Shown here: positions 35,153 through 42,871 of the stretch, in pieces
How positions within the stretch are numbered: position 1 is the stretch's first letter
How the letters are laid out: each line of letters opens with the position of its first letter
Assembly: GCF_010586825.1 (NCBI RefSeq)
Contig: NZ_JAAAGB010000004.1
Span: 124,001-188,000, forward strand
Length of the DNA: 64,000 nucleotides
Direction: 5' to 3'
DNA from: Draconibacterium mangrovi
GTDB lineage: Bacteria > Bacteroidota > Bacteroidia > Bacteroidales > Prolixibacteraceae
Program-made: the position numbers and the translations under genes
The notes under the pieces: generated by a model
Seen by the model: only the letters and a program-made list of their open reading frames with translations
What the model was told of the DNA's origin: nothing
Databases searched by the model: none

Positions 35153-35182
35153 TTGTAGATTGCAATCGATTGCATAGATTTG
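35153..35182 (+). promoter_or_regulatory. promoter of the GH105 gene
   Basis: TTG (35153-35155), exactly 19 bp, then TAGATTTG (35175-35182), a full match to the Bacteroidota consensus. The start point near 35189 leaves a leader of about 12 nt. Confidence 0.78.
35161..35174. promoter_or_regulatory. LacI-family-type operator inside the GH105 promoter
   Basis: TGCAATCGATTGCA is a perfect 14-bp palindrome with a central CG, fitting the TGNAANCGNTTNCA pattern of LacI/GalR-type sites. It fills the spacer between the -33 and -7 boxes, an ideal place for repression. No LacI gene is in the window. Confidence 0.65.
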
Positions 35183-35200
35183 CATCAAACTTAGATCAAC

Positions 35201-36304
35201 ATGAAGAAAACAATCATTCTTTTACTTGCCGCGATAGTTCTGGGAGGAACGGCGCAGGCACAAAAAGCGGGTAACGAAAAGCTTTTTAAAGACAGTTACA
35301 TTAAAAAAACGATGAAAAAGGCGTTGGACTGGCAGTTGGAGCATCCAAAACACGAATTGTACGATTGGACCAACGGTGCATTTTACGCCGGAGTTGTTGC
35401 AGCCTACGAAACAACGGGCTCGAAAAAGATTTGGAAGGCCATGTACGAAATGGGAGAGGCCAACGAATGGAAACCGGGGCCGCGTTTGCATCATGCCGAC
35501 GATCATGTGATTTGCCAAACTTACATTGATATGTACAGGGTTTCGGGCGATAAGAAAATGATTGAACCGTTTATTGCAACCATGGACGAGTTTATGAAAA
35601 CGCCTTACAAAGGCGATGGTATTCGTGAAAAGACATGGTGGTGGTGCGATGCCTTGTTTATGGCACCTCCGGCATTTGTAAAGCTGGGAATGACTTTAGA
35701 CGATGACAAATACCTGAAACTTTCGGATGAACTGTGGGAAGAAACCTACGACTTGCTTTGGGATAAAGAACATCATTTGTACGCACGAGATATGGGCTAC
35801 AAATGGAACGAACCCGGAATTGAAGAAAAGAAAGAAGCCAATGGCAAGAAAATTTTCTGGTCGAGAGGAAACGGCTGGGTAATGGGAGGTTTGGTTCGTG
35901 TGTTAAGCGAGCTTCCAAAAGATTATCCGAACCGTGATTTTTATTTTCAGAATTACAAAGAAATGGCGGCAAAAATTCTTTCTCTTCAACAGGAAGACGG
36001 TTTGTGGCGTTCAAGCCTGCTCGATCCTGAATCGTATCCGGGAGGAGAAGCCAGTGGATCAGGTTTTTACTGCTATGCTTTAGCCTGGGGAATCAATAAC
36101 GGCATTTTAGATAAGGCCACTTATTTGCCTGCGGTAGAAAAAGCATGGGTAGGATTAAATGGTTTAATTCAGCCCGACGGACATGTTGGCTGGTGTCAGC
36201 CAATTGGTGCCGATCCACGTAAAAACTTCGAAGCAGAGAGCTGGGAAGTATACGGAACGGGAGCCTTTTTGCTAGCCGGCAGCGAGGTGATTAAATTAGA
36301 TTAG
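35201..36304 (+). CDS. GH105 unsaturated rhamnogalacturonyl/glucuronyl hydrolase
   Basis: The 367-residue protein has a signal peptide (1-20, ending GTAQA) and a single (alpha/alpha)6-barrel domain of family GH105/GH88. Typical segments are WTNGAFYAGVVAAYE, LHHADDHVICQTY, WWWCDALFMAPPAFVKLG with the probable catalytic Asp, FWSRGNGWVMGGLVRVL and YGTGAFLLAGSEV. The family hydrates the unsaturated uronic acid left by polysaccharide lyases, releasing the sugar. It acts in the periplasm or outside. It stands alone rather than in a polysaccharide-utilisation locus; its promoter carries a LacI-type operator. Confidence 0.92.
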   Translation: MKKTIILLLAAIVLGGTAQAQKAGNEKLFKDSYIKKTMKKALDWQLEHPKHELYDWTNGAFYAGVVAAYETTGSKKIWKAMYEMGEANEWKPGPRLHHADDHVICQTYIDMYRVSGDKKMIEPFIATMDEFMKTPYKGDGIREKTWWWCDALFMAPPAFVKLGMTLDDDKYLKLSDELWEETYDLLWDKEHHLYARDMGYKWNEPGIEEKKEANGKKIFWSRGNGWVMGGLVRVLSELPKDYPNRDFYFQNYKEMAAKILSLQQEDGLWRSSLLDPESYPGGEASGSGFYCYALAWGINNGILDKATYLPAVEKAWVGLNGLIQPDGHVGWCQPIGADPRKNFEAESWEVYGTGAFLLAGSEVIKLD

Positions 36305-36325
36305 TCGATAAAATATTTAAACAAT

Positions 36326-36363
36326 AAAAAGGCCGCTGCAAATCATTTTGCAGCGGCCTTTTT
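36326..36363. terminator. bidirectional terminator
   Basis: AAAAAGGCCGCTGCAAA pairs with TTTTGCAGCGGCCTTTTT around a three-base loop, between convergent genes. Confidence 0.92.
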
Positions 36364-36379
36364 ACATATCGTTTAGTAA

Positions 36380-36751
36380 TTATTTCACCTTTTTGGCAGT
36401 AATCGGCATCTCTCCATCAGGGCTATTTACACTTCCTTTCATATTTTCTCCTTCAACGGTTACTTTAAGGGTAACGTAATTGTAGTCTACATAAAGACCA
36501 AATTTTAATACGCCTTCGCTGTAAGCAACATCTTTCAGATCGATCTTGTACCCATCTTCCAGTTTAACATGACCGGTCAGGTTGCCTTCCTTTTCTTCAA
36601 ATACAAGATTTCCGGCATTATAACCGTAAGGCGCACTCGGAACTTCATATTTCCATTCTCCAATTACTTCTTTATTGTTTGAAGAGTTGCTTGCATTAAC
36701 TGTAATCGTAGCAGCAAAAAGGATAAAAACAAAAAACATTAATTTTTTCAT
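36380..36751 (-). CDS. small exported protein of unknown function
   Basis: The 123-residue product starts at the ATG at 36751 (MKKLMFFVFILFAATITVNA), which gives a clean signal peptide; an upstream ATG at 36784 would bury it. The mature part is strand-rich and polar (IGEWKYEVPSAPYGYNAGNLVF, GNLTGHVKL, NMKGSVNSPDGEMPITAKKV). It reads like a small beta-barrel or lipocalin-type fold, but no family is recognised with confidence. Confidence 0.7.
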   Translation of the reverse strand: MKKLMFFVFILFAATITVNASNSSNNKEVIGEWKYEVPSAPYGYNAGNLVFEEKEGNLTGHVKLEDGYKIDLKDVAYSEGVLKFGLYVDYNYVTLKVTVEGENMKGSVNSPDGEMPITAKKVK

Positions 36752-36874
36752 TGTATAAAATTTAGGTGTGATTTTAAATTGCACTTGTTTAGTGTGTTAC
36801 AAAGATTGGTAGCAACATTTGTTTTTGCAAATTAAAGGGATGAAATTCGCTATTTAGGGATGAAATTTCGGTAG

Positions 36875-37702
36875 TCAGGATAAAACGGTTAAAAGCAGTG
36901 GCGAATATTTTTCGGATACCGGAATAGTTACTTCAGATGAATTCAGATGAAGACTTAGCTTTTTGTTTTCTTTCTGAACGAAGTCAACATTTTGGGTATT
37001 CACGATAAATGAACGATGACAACGCAGTATCGATTCGGACCCCAGCTGGCTCTCCATATTTTTCAATGTATTGCGCAAAAGTTTTCGTTGTAATTTCCCT
37101 TCCAATATAAAGTTTACGGTTACATAATTGTCGGTTGACTCAATGTAAAGAAAATCTTTGCTTCGAACCGAAAAACGAGGTTTACCTTTTTCATCAGTAA
37201 AAGTTAAAAGCTGGTTTTTGTCGGTTCCGGAAAGTTTGTTTTGTAGTTGTTCAATTTCTTCGATGTGTTTTTTGTAATAAATCAGAAGAAGCGCAAACGA
37301 GTATGGAATCATAATACCAAGCACGGTGTATTTTAACGAAAAAAGGAAATCGTTGATAAAGTTACCAATAGGATTGCCGTACAAAAAAATATAAACGAGG
37401 CTGATCAATACAATCTCAACAAGAATCCACAACAAGTAGCTTTTAAGTTTGAATGTTTGTTGATGGAAAATTCTACGAAGTGGAAATTGCGTGAACAATA
37501 ATACTAGCGACGAAATAAAACCATAGCTCGAAAGTCGGAGGAATTGAATTAGAGGCGAATCGGAATACCAACGACCAATATTCCAGGGTTTAAAAACATT
37601 GATAAAGAAAATGCTGAAAACCAGAACGGTAAGAACAAGAAAGTACCTGTCTTTTTTGCGGTCGAGCAAACGAAAGTTGTTATTTATAAATGATAGGTTC
37701 AA
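36875..37702 (-). CDS. membrane-bound LytTR-family transcription regulator
   Basis: The 275-residue protein has four membrane helices (about 20-38, 55-72, 85-108, 125-145), a short coiled segment, and a C-terminal LytTR DNA-binding domain (about 172-275). LytTR hallmarks are KDFLYIESTDNYVTVNF and ILRCHRSFIVN. It could sense a membrane or envelope signal and bind DNA directly; no histidine kinase is nearby. It is divergent from the propeller lipoprotein at 37874, a candidate target. Confidence 0.87.
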   Translation of the reverse strand: MNLSFINNNFRLLDRKKDRYFLVLTVLVFSIFFINVFKPWNIGRWYSDSPLIQFLRLSSYGFISSLVLLFTQFPLRRIFHQQTFKLKSYLLWILVEIVLISLVYIFLYGNPIGNFINDFLFSLKYTVLGIMIPYSFALLLIYYKKHIEEIEQLQNKLSGTDKNQLLTFTDEKGKPRFSVRSKDFLYIESTDNYVTVNFILEGKLQRKLLRNTLKNMESQLGSESILRCHRSFIVNTQNVDFVQKENKKLSLHLNSSEVTIPVSEKYSPLLLTVLS

Positions 37703-37721
37703 CGGATAGCTGTTTATTTGT

Positions 37722-37751
37722 CAATATTAAATGTTTGCTTCTTAATTTCAA
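37722..37751 (-). promoter_or_regulatory. probable promoter of the LytTR gene
   Basis: Minus strand: TTG (37751-37749), 19 bp, TAATATTG (37729-37722; one mismatch to TAnnTTTG), about 20 bp before the ATG. Confidence 0.5.
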
Positions 37752-37873
37752 AAAAACAATTTAATTATTCTTCCATAGTTGAATACTAAATAATATTTAT
37801 TGCTTTGTGCGCTCAAAGGCATGGTATTTGTCAGAATAGAACACCATAAAACAATTAGAGAAAGATTAAAGTC

Positions 37874-38986
37874 GTGAAACATTCAATTATAATTTTATTG
37901 TTCGTAACGCTGTTTGTTACCTCATGTACTGAAAAACCGGTTCAGAATATCGGTTTGCCGGAAATAGTACTGAAAAAATCGCAGGATATTTTACCAATTT
38001 CAAGTTTTGTTGATGATCTTAATTACCTGGAATTAAAAGTAAACGAAGCTAAAATTGAGTTTGGTGATATTTTAAACGTCAAAGAATTGGATGGCGATTT
38101 AGTCGTTCTTCAGCGCAGAGCACGCGAAATTAGTTTTATCCGCTTTACAAAAAAAGGTGATTTTATAAATACCATCGTGAGTAATAATGAGGGGAGTGGC
38201 AGAATTAAAAATCCATTGGATATTATTACTTATCAGAAAGATTTTGCAGTATTGGCCGGGGATGGAATTTACATTGTTGGGAAAGACGGAAAATACAAAA
38301 GCAAACTGGTTGCTGCGAAAATGCCCGGAACAAAATTCTTTGAATCGAAAAACCAGTTTTATGTGGTGAACGATGTGCCCGGTTATGGTTTATATACTGT
38401 GTATTCGCAAAAAAGTAAAGGAAAAAAAATCAACTTTCCTGAAGATCGTTTGAGAGATTTGGGACGTTCGAATCTGGCAGCTGTGGGGGCTGCAAACATT
38501 TCGTTGGTATCGTCGTACAGCGATACGGTTTTCGCCTATAATAATTCGGCTTTTCAACCAGAATATTTAATTGAAAGTGATGGTTATCCTTCGTTTGCAG
38601 AAATTTGGCGAAACACCGGCGACAAAGACGATGTTGAGACACTGAAATACATTCATAACACGCACCATTCGAAAATAAAAAGCTACTTTGAAAATAAGAA
38701 TTATATTTATCTAACCTACTGGTTGGGCTCTCACCAAACTACTGCACTGATTAAAAAGAAGGATTGGGAAGCCACGTATTTTACCGAAGCGGTGAATAAT
38801 ATAGACGGAGGTATTTGGGACAATCCCGAGTTTCTATCGCAGTCCGACGAGCTTTACATACCCATTACAGCCTACAAGGTTGGCGGACATAAAATTTCGG
38901 ATAAACGCCACAACGAATTTGAAAAAGTTCAGTTGCATATTGCGGCTACCGGAAATCCGGTATTAATGCGTTGCCAGCTGAAGTAG
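37874..38986 (+). CDS. 6-bladed beta-propeller lipoprotein
   Basis: The 370-residue product starts at a GTG-preceded ATG at 37874. It carries a lipobox (FVTSC, Cys at about 18), then IVLKKSQDILPISSFVDDLNYLELK and repeated strand patterns (LVVLQRRAREISFIRFTKKGDFI, FAVLAGDGIYIVGKDGKY). These fit the 6-bladed propeller lipoproteins common in Bacteroidota, whose function is unknown. It lies opposite the LytTR gene. Its stop codon is one base from the stop of the convergent Nudix gene. Confidence 0.82.
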   Translation: MKHSIIILLFVTLFVTSCTEKPVQNIGLPEIVLKKSQDILPISSFVDDLNYLELKVNEAKIEFGDILNVKELDGDLVVLQRRAREISFIRFTKKGDFINTIVSNNEGSGRIKNPLDIITYQKDFAVLAGDGIYIVGKDGKYKSKLVAAKMPGTKFFESKNQFYVVNDVPGYGLYTVYSQKSKGKKINFPEDRLRDLGRSNLAAVGAANISLVSSYSDTVFAYNNSAFQPEYLIESDGYPSFAEIWRNTGDKDDVETLKYIHNTHHSKIKSYFENKNYIYLTYWLGSHQTTALIKKKDWEATYFTEAVNNIDGGIWDNPEFLSQSDELYIPITAYKVGGHKISDKRHNEFEKVQLHIAATGNPVLMRCQLK

Positions 38987-38987
38987 G

Positions 38988-39608
38988 TTAATCAAAATAG
39001 GGATCTATCCGTTCTCCGCGTTTGTATTCATACATCATTTTTATTTGTGCTTCGTTGTTTCGCGGAAGTGAAAGTGGCGGAAGTTCGTTTTCGTTAAACC
39101 AGCCCACATCGCAGGTTTCGGATCCGATAGAAATGTTGTTAGTCTCTTTATCGCAAAGCAGAAAAATCTTATAAACATACTCGAATGCCGGTGGCATACT
39201 TTGTTTTTGTTTATCCATAATGGCCAAAAGACGTGTGGCTTTTACCTTTATGCCGGCTTCTTCCAGACATTCTTTCTCGGCAACTTCGCCGGGGCTGTAG
39301 GCAATGTCAGTCCAGCCACCGGGCAATGCCCAAAGTTTATCGGCTTTTTCCTGTACCAGTAAAATCTGGTCTTTTTCATTAAAAACAATGGCTCTTACAT
39401 CTACTTTTGGCGTTCGGTAACCGTTACGTTCTTCAATAACCGGAATAATATCGGCAACCGGTGTGCGGGTGATTTTCTCCAGCATTTCCAGGCAAATGTC
39501 TCGTATTTCCTGGTAACGTTCAACGTCGTAAGAAATAGTGTTGTATTCCAGCCCGATTTCGGCCAGTGCGTGCAGGCGTTTTATTTTCTCGAAATAGTAT
39601 TTGCTCAT
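38988..39608 (-). CDS. Nudix hydrolase with N-terminal Nudix_N domain
   Basis: The 206-residue protein has an N-terminal helical segment (about 1-60: KIKRLHALAEIGLEYNTISYDVERYQEI) typical of the Nudix_N_2 group and then a Nudix domain starting PKVDVRAIVFN. The box is GGWTDIAYSPGEVAEKECLEEAGI, with Lys in place of the usual Arg before Glu. Members often act on ADP-ribose, but the substrate here is not determined. It ends one base from the convergent propeller gene without a clear terminator. Confidence 0.88.
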   Translation of the reverse strand: MSKYYFEKIKRLHALAEIGLEYNTISYDVERYQEIRDICLEMLEKITRTPVADIIPVIEERNGYRTPKVDVRAIVFNEKDQILLVQEKADKLWALPGGWTDIAYSPGEVAEKECLEEAGIKVKATRLLAIMDKQKQSMPPAFEYVYKIFLLCDKETNNISIGSETCDVGWFNENELPPLSLPRNNEAQIKMMYEYKRGERIDPYFD

Positions 39609-39660
39609 ATTTATTATTGAATTGTTTTTGTGAGCTTGAGTTTATTTCGCCAGTTAAAAC

Positions 39661-40014
39661 CTACTGTTCTTTTTTTACCAGCATTAGTTTGTTGCCTTCC
39701 AGTTCAGAATAACCCTGGTCGTATACAAAGTAATAAACGCGGCCGGTTTTGGTGGTGTAAGTATTGGTAAAATAGGTAAAGTTAAAGCCGCGTTTTTTGA
39801 GTGTGCTTTTGTAGGTGGTAGTTTTTTCTTCCGGATTTAACTCTTCCAAAATCGAGTGATTGTTTTTCAGAATGCGGTTGATTTTTCGCATATAGTTGGT
39901 CGATCCACTGGCCTTTTTATTGTTGTAGGCATTACGGCAACTGTCGTTGCAAAACTTTTGGTCGGCTCGTCCTTTTAATGGTTCTCCACATTCGAGGCAG
40001 GTTCTTTTTTCCAT
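39661..40014 (-). CDS. zinc-ribbon protein of unknown function
   Basis: The 117-residue protein has an N-terminal Cys4 zinc ribbon (CLEC at about 6-9 and FCNDSCRNAYNNKK, CX2C...CX3C), followed by a helix (YMRKINRILKNNHSILEEL) and a strand-rich end (GFNFTYFTNTYTTKTGRVYYFVYDQGY). The family is widespread in Bacteroidota without assigned function. It is divergent from ssb and shares the region with the phased array. Confidence 0.75.
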   Translation of the reverse strand: MEKRTCLECGEPLKGRADQKFCNDSCRNAYNNKKASGSTNYMRKINRILKNNHSILEELNPEEKTTTYKSTLKKRGFNFTYFTNTYTTKTGRVYYFVYDQGYSELEGNKLMLVKKEQ

Positions 40015-40060
40015 TTTATTGCTTTTTGTCTGAGTTGCTAAAGTGCTAATATATAAAAAT

Positions 40061-40110
40061 ATATCCGTTTGTAAACGTTTGCAAACGCTTATTGTCGACT
40101 ACAAACGTTT
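40061..40110. promoter_or_regulatory. array of five 10-bp units with CG at every tenth base
   Basis: Consecutive blocks are ATATCCGTTT, GTAAACGTTT, GCAAACGCTT, ATTGTCGACT and ACAAACGTTT. Each has CG at positions 6-7, so five CG steps fall on one helix face. Two are full AAACGTTT palindromes, and TGTAAACGTTTGCA (40070-40083) also fits the LacI-type pattern TGNAANCGNTTNCA. It lies between the divergent zinc-ribbon and ssb genes. Confidence 0.6.
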
Positions 40111-40139
40111 AAAAACCGAATAAGCTTTACCTGCCAATC

Positions 40140-40147
40140 TACCTTTG
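40140..40147 (+). promoter_or_regulatory. possible -7 element of ssb
   Basis: TACCTTTG matches TAnnTTTG and lies 30 bp past the phased array. No TTG is found at the right distance upstream. Confidence 0.35.
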
Positions 40148-40216
40148 TTTCAACAATTGCGTTACAGGACTCGCATAAGACACAGTCCTAAATTATTAAC
40201 TAAAAAAAGAAATATC

Positions 40217-40558
40217 ATGAATGCATTAAGAAACAGCGTACGATTGTTAGGTCACCTTGGAGAAGATCCAAAAGTAAGAAGATTAGAGAGTGGAAAAGTA
40301 GTTGCCAATTTTAACATTGCCACCAACGAAATTTACCGCGACAGTAACGGAAACAAACAAACCGAAACTACCTGGCACCGTTTGGTAGCCTGGGGTAAAA
40401 ATGCCGAGGTTGCTGAAAAGTATTTGAAAAAAGGGAAAGAGATTGCCATTGAAGGAAAATTGACAAACCGCCAGTGGGAAGATAAAAACGGCGAGAAACA
40501 GTATATAACCGAGGTTGTAATTAACTCGCTGTTGATGTTAGACAAAGCATCGAATTAA
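40217..40558 (+). CDS. ssb: single-stranded DNA-binding protein
   Basis: The 113-residue protein is one OB fold starting MNALRNSVRLLGHLGEDP. It has the SSB pattern GKVVANFNIATNEIY, TTWHRLVAWGKNAEVAEKYLKKGKEIAIEGKL and ITEVVINSLLML. The ATG at 40217 is chosen over one at 40145 because family alignment starts here. It lacks the acidic C-terminal tail that main SSBs use to bind partner proteins, so it is probably a second, shorter SSB, perhaps for competence, repair or a mobile element. Confidence 0.92.
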   Translation: MNALRNSVRLLGHLGEDPKVRRLESGKVVANFNIATNEIYRDSNGNKQTETTWHRLVAWGKNAEVAEKYLKKGKEIAIEGKLTNRQWEDKNGEKQYITEVVINSLLMLDKASN

Positions 40559-40579
40559 CAGCCGCTAAAGTTAATCCAC

Positions 40580-40623
40580 AAAAAAAAACAGTAGTATTGA
40601 TGTAATGATGCTACTGTTTTTTT
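40580..40623. terminator. terminator between ssb and globin gene
   Basis: ACAGTAGTA pairs with TGCTACTGT (one G-U), with A and T runs outside. Bidirectional between convergent genes. Confidence 0.8.
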
Positions 40624-40642
40624 ATTTGCTTAGTTCCGAAGT

Positions 40643-41029
40643 TCAAACTCCGGCAATTTCGCCTTTTAATGAATAGGCAATTGCCAGCACATCTTTTTGC
40701 GTTTGCTCATCGATGTTATTCTTTGTCAGTGCTTTCATAATATCGTCGATAACATGCATGTATTCGCCCTGGCTAATGTTCATGCCTTTGTGCGACGAAA
40801 GCATGTCTTTTCCCGTGTATTCTTCCGGGCCGCCACTTCCGGCTGCCAGAAAGTTAATAAGGTGTTGCCGCACCTCGGCAAAATGTGCCGGATCGTCTTT
40901 TAAGGGTAAAAAACGTTTGTTAACTGCCGGATTGGTCATGTGATTTTCCACAATATCGTCAACAATCGACGTAATTCCTTCGATGCCTCCAAGTCGTTCG
41001 TAAAGGCTTTGTTCTACTGGTGTTTTCAT
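40643..41029 (-). CDS. group I truncated haemoglobin
   Basis: The 128-residue protein has SLYERLGGIEGITSIVDDIVENH, VNKRFLPLKDDPAHFAEVRQHLINFLAAGSGGPEEYTGKDM, and the proximal His at 80 in LSSHKGMNIS. These are the landmarks of truncated globins. Such proteins bind O2 or NO and often detoxify NO. The presence next to an anaerobic-type cytochrome region fits, but no neighbour shares its regulation visibly. Confidence 0.93.
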   Translation of the reverse strand: MKTPVEQSLYERLGGIEGITSIVDDIVENHMTNPAVNKRFLPLKDDPAHFAEVRQHLINFLAAGSGGPEEYTGKDMLSSHKGMNISQGEYMHVIDDIMKALTKNNIDEQTQKDVLAIAYSLKGEIAGV

Positions 41030-41133
41030 GTTGTTTTGATTAAATGTTCCTATACAAGTTAGTGATTTGCATATAAAAAGACAAACGGGTATTTTAAATT
41101 GCAGGCTATCAATGATTCATTTTGTGCGTAAAA

Positions 41134-41155
41134 TAAAATACTTATAAGTATTTTA
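41134..41155. promoter_or_regulatory. perfect 22-bp palindrome, candidate operator
   Basis: The half site TAAAATACTTA is followed directly by its reverse complement. It is about 50 bp before the lipoprotein start at 41203 and about 105 bp from the divergent globin gene, so it could control either. Confidence 0.5.
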
Positions 41156-41202
41156 AATTGATTTGTATTGTCGTAACTTGTTTCCACTCAAAATTATAAA
41201 TC

Positions 41203-42006
41203 ATGAAAAAAATTGATCAAAAACTTTGGATTTTACTGTTGGTGGTTGCGATTATTGGGTTGCAATCGTGCCAGAGAGCAGATGACTTTGACTCTGTTAA
41301 TGAAAACATTTCAGAGCTGAAGAAGGCTACAGTTAATAACTTTTACAGTTCAACTTTACCCGTTGGTAACGGGGTAGTACGGGCTTATGTTACTGAAAAC
41401 AGGGACGGCGACCCGGTGGAAGTAGGAATTAATCTCTCGGCTAAAGTTTTGGATAATCTTCCCGATGAACCAAAACAATATGTATTGGAATTACCTAAAA
41501 ATAAAGGAAATCGTTTTTATACCCATGTGTTGTTCGATTGGAATCCAATGGGACACGAACCTCCGGGAATTTATGATTTGCCGCATTTCGATATTCACTT
41601 TTACATTATTCCAAATGAAGAACGTTTAGCGATTCCGGGACTGTCGCCTCCTGATAAAGATGATGCGCCTGGAGACGATTACATTCCTGAATTTTACATG
41701 CAACTGGAAGGGCTTGTTCCCCAAATGGGTGCTCACTGGATAGATGTAAGATCACCCGAGTTAGGAGGAGAAACATTTACAAAAACATTTATCTGGGGAT
41801 CGTTCGATGCAGAATTTATCTTTTGGGAACCAATGATTACGAGAGATTATTTGATGACCATGCCCGACGAAATTATACCAATCCCGCAACCTATAGCCTA
41901 TCAGGAATCCGGTTGGTATCCAACAGATTATAAAATTTCGTATTCGCCTACCAAAAAGCAATATACGGTTGCTTTGGTAAATCTTATGTTTCATGATGGG
42001 GAATAA
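41203..42006 (+). CDS. lipoprotein, DUF5602-like
   Basis: The 267-residue product has a lipobox (GLQSC, Cys at 23). The mature part includes LPVGNGVVRAYVTENRDGDPVEVGINL and DLPHFDIHFYIIP, whose His-x-Asp-x-His spacing could bind a metal, and a late MGAHWIDVRSPEL. This pattern agrees with DUF5602 as remembered. No function is assigned. The gene stands alone; a perfect palindrome lies in its promoter region and a long inverted repeat follows it. Confidence 0.72.
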   Translation: MKKIDQKLWILLLVVAIIGLQSCQRADDFDSVNENISELKKATVNNFYSSTLPVGNGVVRAYVTENRDGDPVEVGINLSAKVLDNLPDEPKQYVLELPKNKGNRFYTHVLFDWNPMGHEPPGIYDLPHFDIHFYIIPNEERLAIPGLSPPDKDDAPGDDYIPEFYMQLEGLVPQMGAHWIDVRSPELGGETFTKTFIWGSFDAEFIFWEPMITRDYLMTMPDEIIPIPQPIAYQESGWYPTDYKISYSPTKKQYTVALVNLMFHDGE

Positions 42007-42348
42007 AAAGCCAGTTACAAAGAGGTATTGAATTTTACTTTTCAAAAGAATTATTAGCACTGACGTACATCTTTTTCGAGCTCCCAGAATGGAGCAGGAT
42101 TCATTTTTATAATTTCCTTCACTACTCGAAGCGTTTGTACGTTAGTGTTAATTCTTTTTTTTCAGAAAGTAGTGCTTTACCACGAGGCTAGAGAAAACAC
42201 CAACGCTTTTTACTCCAAATCTATTATTGGAATGAAGGTACATATATATAATTGGGAGTTAATTTTAAGCCGAAAATGTGTTTGAAAGCAAACTTGCTTA
42301 TTGCAAAGAGTAATAACGGAAAAAGAGTTTACTTTTCATCGCTGAGCT
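42007..42348. other. intergenic region 42.0-42.35 kb
   Basis: Apart from the inverted repeat (42044-42159), the 342 bp show no convincing gene or promoter; the right half is AT-rich. Confidence 0.6.
42044..42159. repeat. long imperfect inverted repeat
   Basis: Left arm 42044-42080 contains AAAAGAATT, TAGCACTGACGTAC and TTCGAG. Right arm 42125-42159 contains CTCGAA, GTACGTTAGTGTTA and AATTCTTTT, their near-exact complements. A small hairpin CTCC/GGAG lies in the loop. It could be a relic MITE or a folded RNA. Confidence 0.6.
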
Positions 42349-42792
42349 TTAATTGCTATTCTCTTGTTGACCAACCCAACGGTAGAGTTTCCAGCTCCCG
42401 TCATCATGCTTTTTGAAAATGGAGAAACCTCTTTGACCTTGCATTGAGGAAACCTCGAATGCCGTATCTCCAAATACTTTTACTTCTACCTGCTTAAAAT
42501 CGAATCCTCCTTCAGGGTAGTTACTCATAAAATCTGCAAGAAAAGCTTTGGTTTCCTCAAAACCATTTTGGGTTGAACCATAAAAAGGATAATTAATAAT
42601 ATCCTGTGTAAAATGAGACAATACTTTATCAATGTCTTTACTCAACATTGCTTCATTAAAATCATCCCAAATTTGCACGAGTTGTGCAGCAACTTCGTCA
42701 ACATTTTCGTTATCACTTACAATCTTTTGTTGGTTACAGCTTGATGTAAAAAACAAGCTGATTACGGCAAATAGAATAATAATATTTTTCAT
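42349..42792 (-). CDS. NTF2-like (SnoaL/DUF4440) lipoprotein
   Basis: The ATG at 42792 (MKNIIILFAVISLFFTSSC) gives a clean lipoprotein signal; the frame also opens nine codons upstream. The 147-residue product has an NTF2-like fold: AAQLVQIWDDFNEAMLSKDIDKVLSHFTQDIINYPF, then GFEETKAFLADFMSNYP, ending DGSWKLYRWVGQQ. Members are small binding proteins or enzymes with unknown substrate. A second NTF2-like gene lies 1 kb away. Confidence 0.78.
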   Translation of the reverse strand: MKNIIILFAVISLFFTSSCNQQKIVSDNENVDEVAAQLVQIWDDFNEAMLSKDIDKVLSHFTQDIINYPFYGSTQNGFEETKAFLADFMSNYPEGGFDFKQVEVKVFGDTAFEVSSMQGQRGFSIFKKHDDGSWKLYRWVGQQENSN

Positions 42793-42871
42793 CTTCTTTA
42801 CTTTTAAATCATTTTTCATAATTGATTATTGATACTAAACATTGTAGTTGTTAGATTCTCAAAACTGATGG

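Noticed and set aside
40061-40110. CRISPR or simple tandem repeat
   Set aside because: Units are 10 bp without spacers and too degenerate for a CRISPR or slippage repeat; the regular CG phase suggests protein binding instead.
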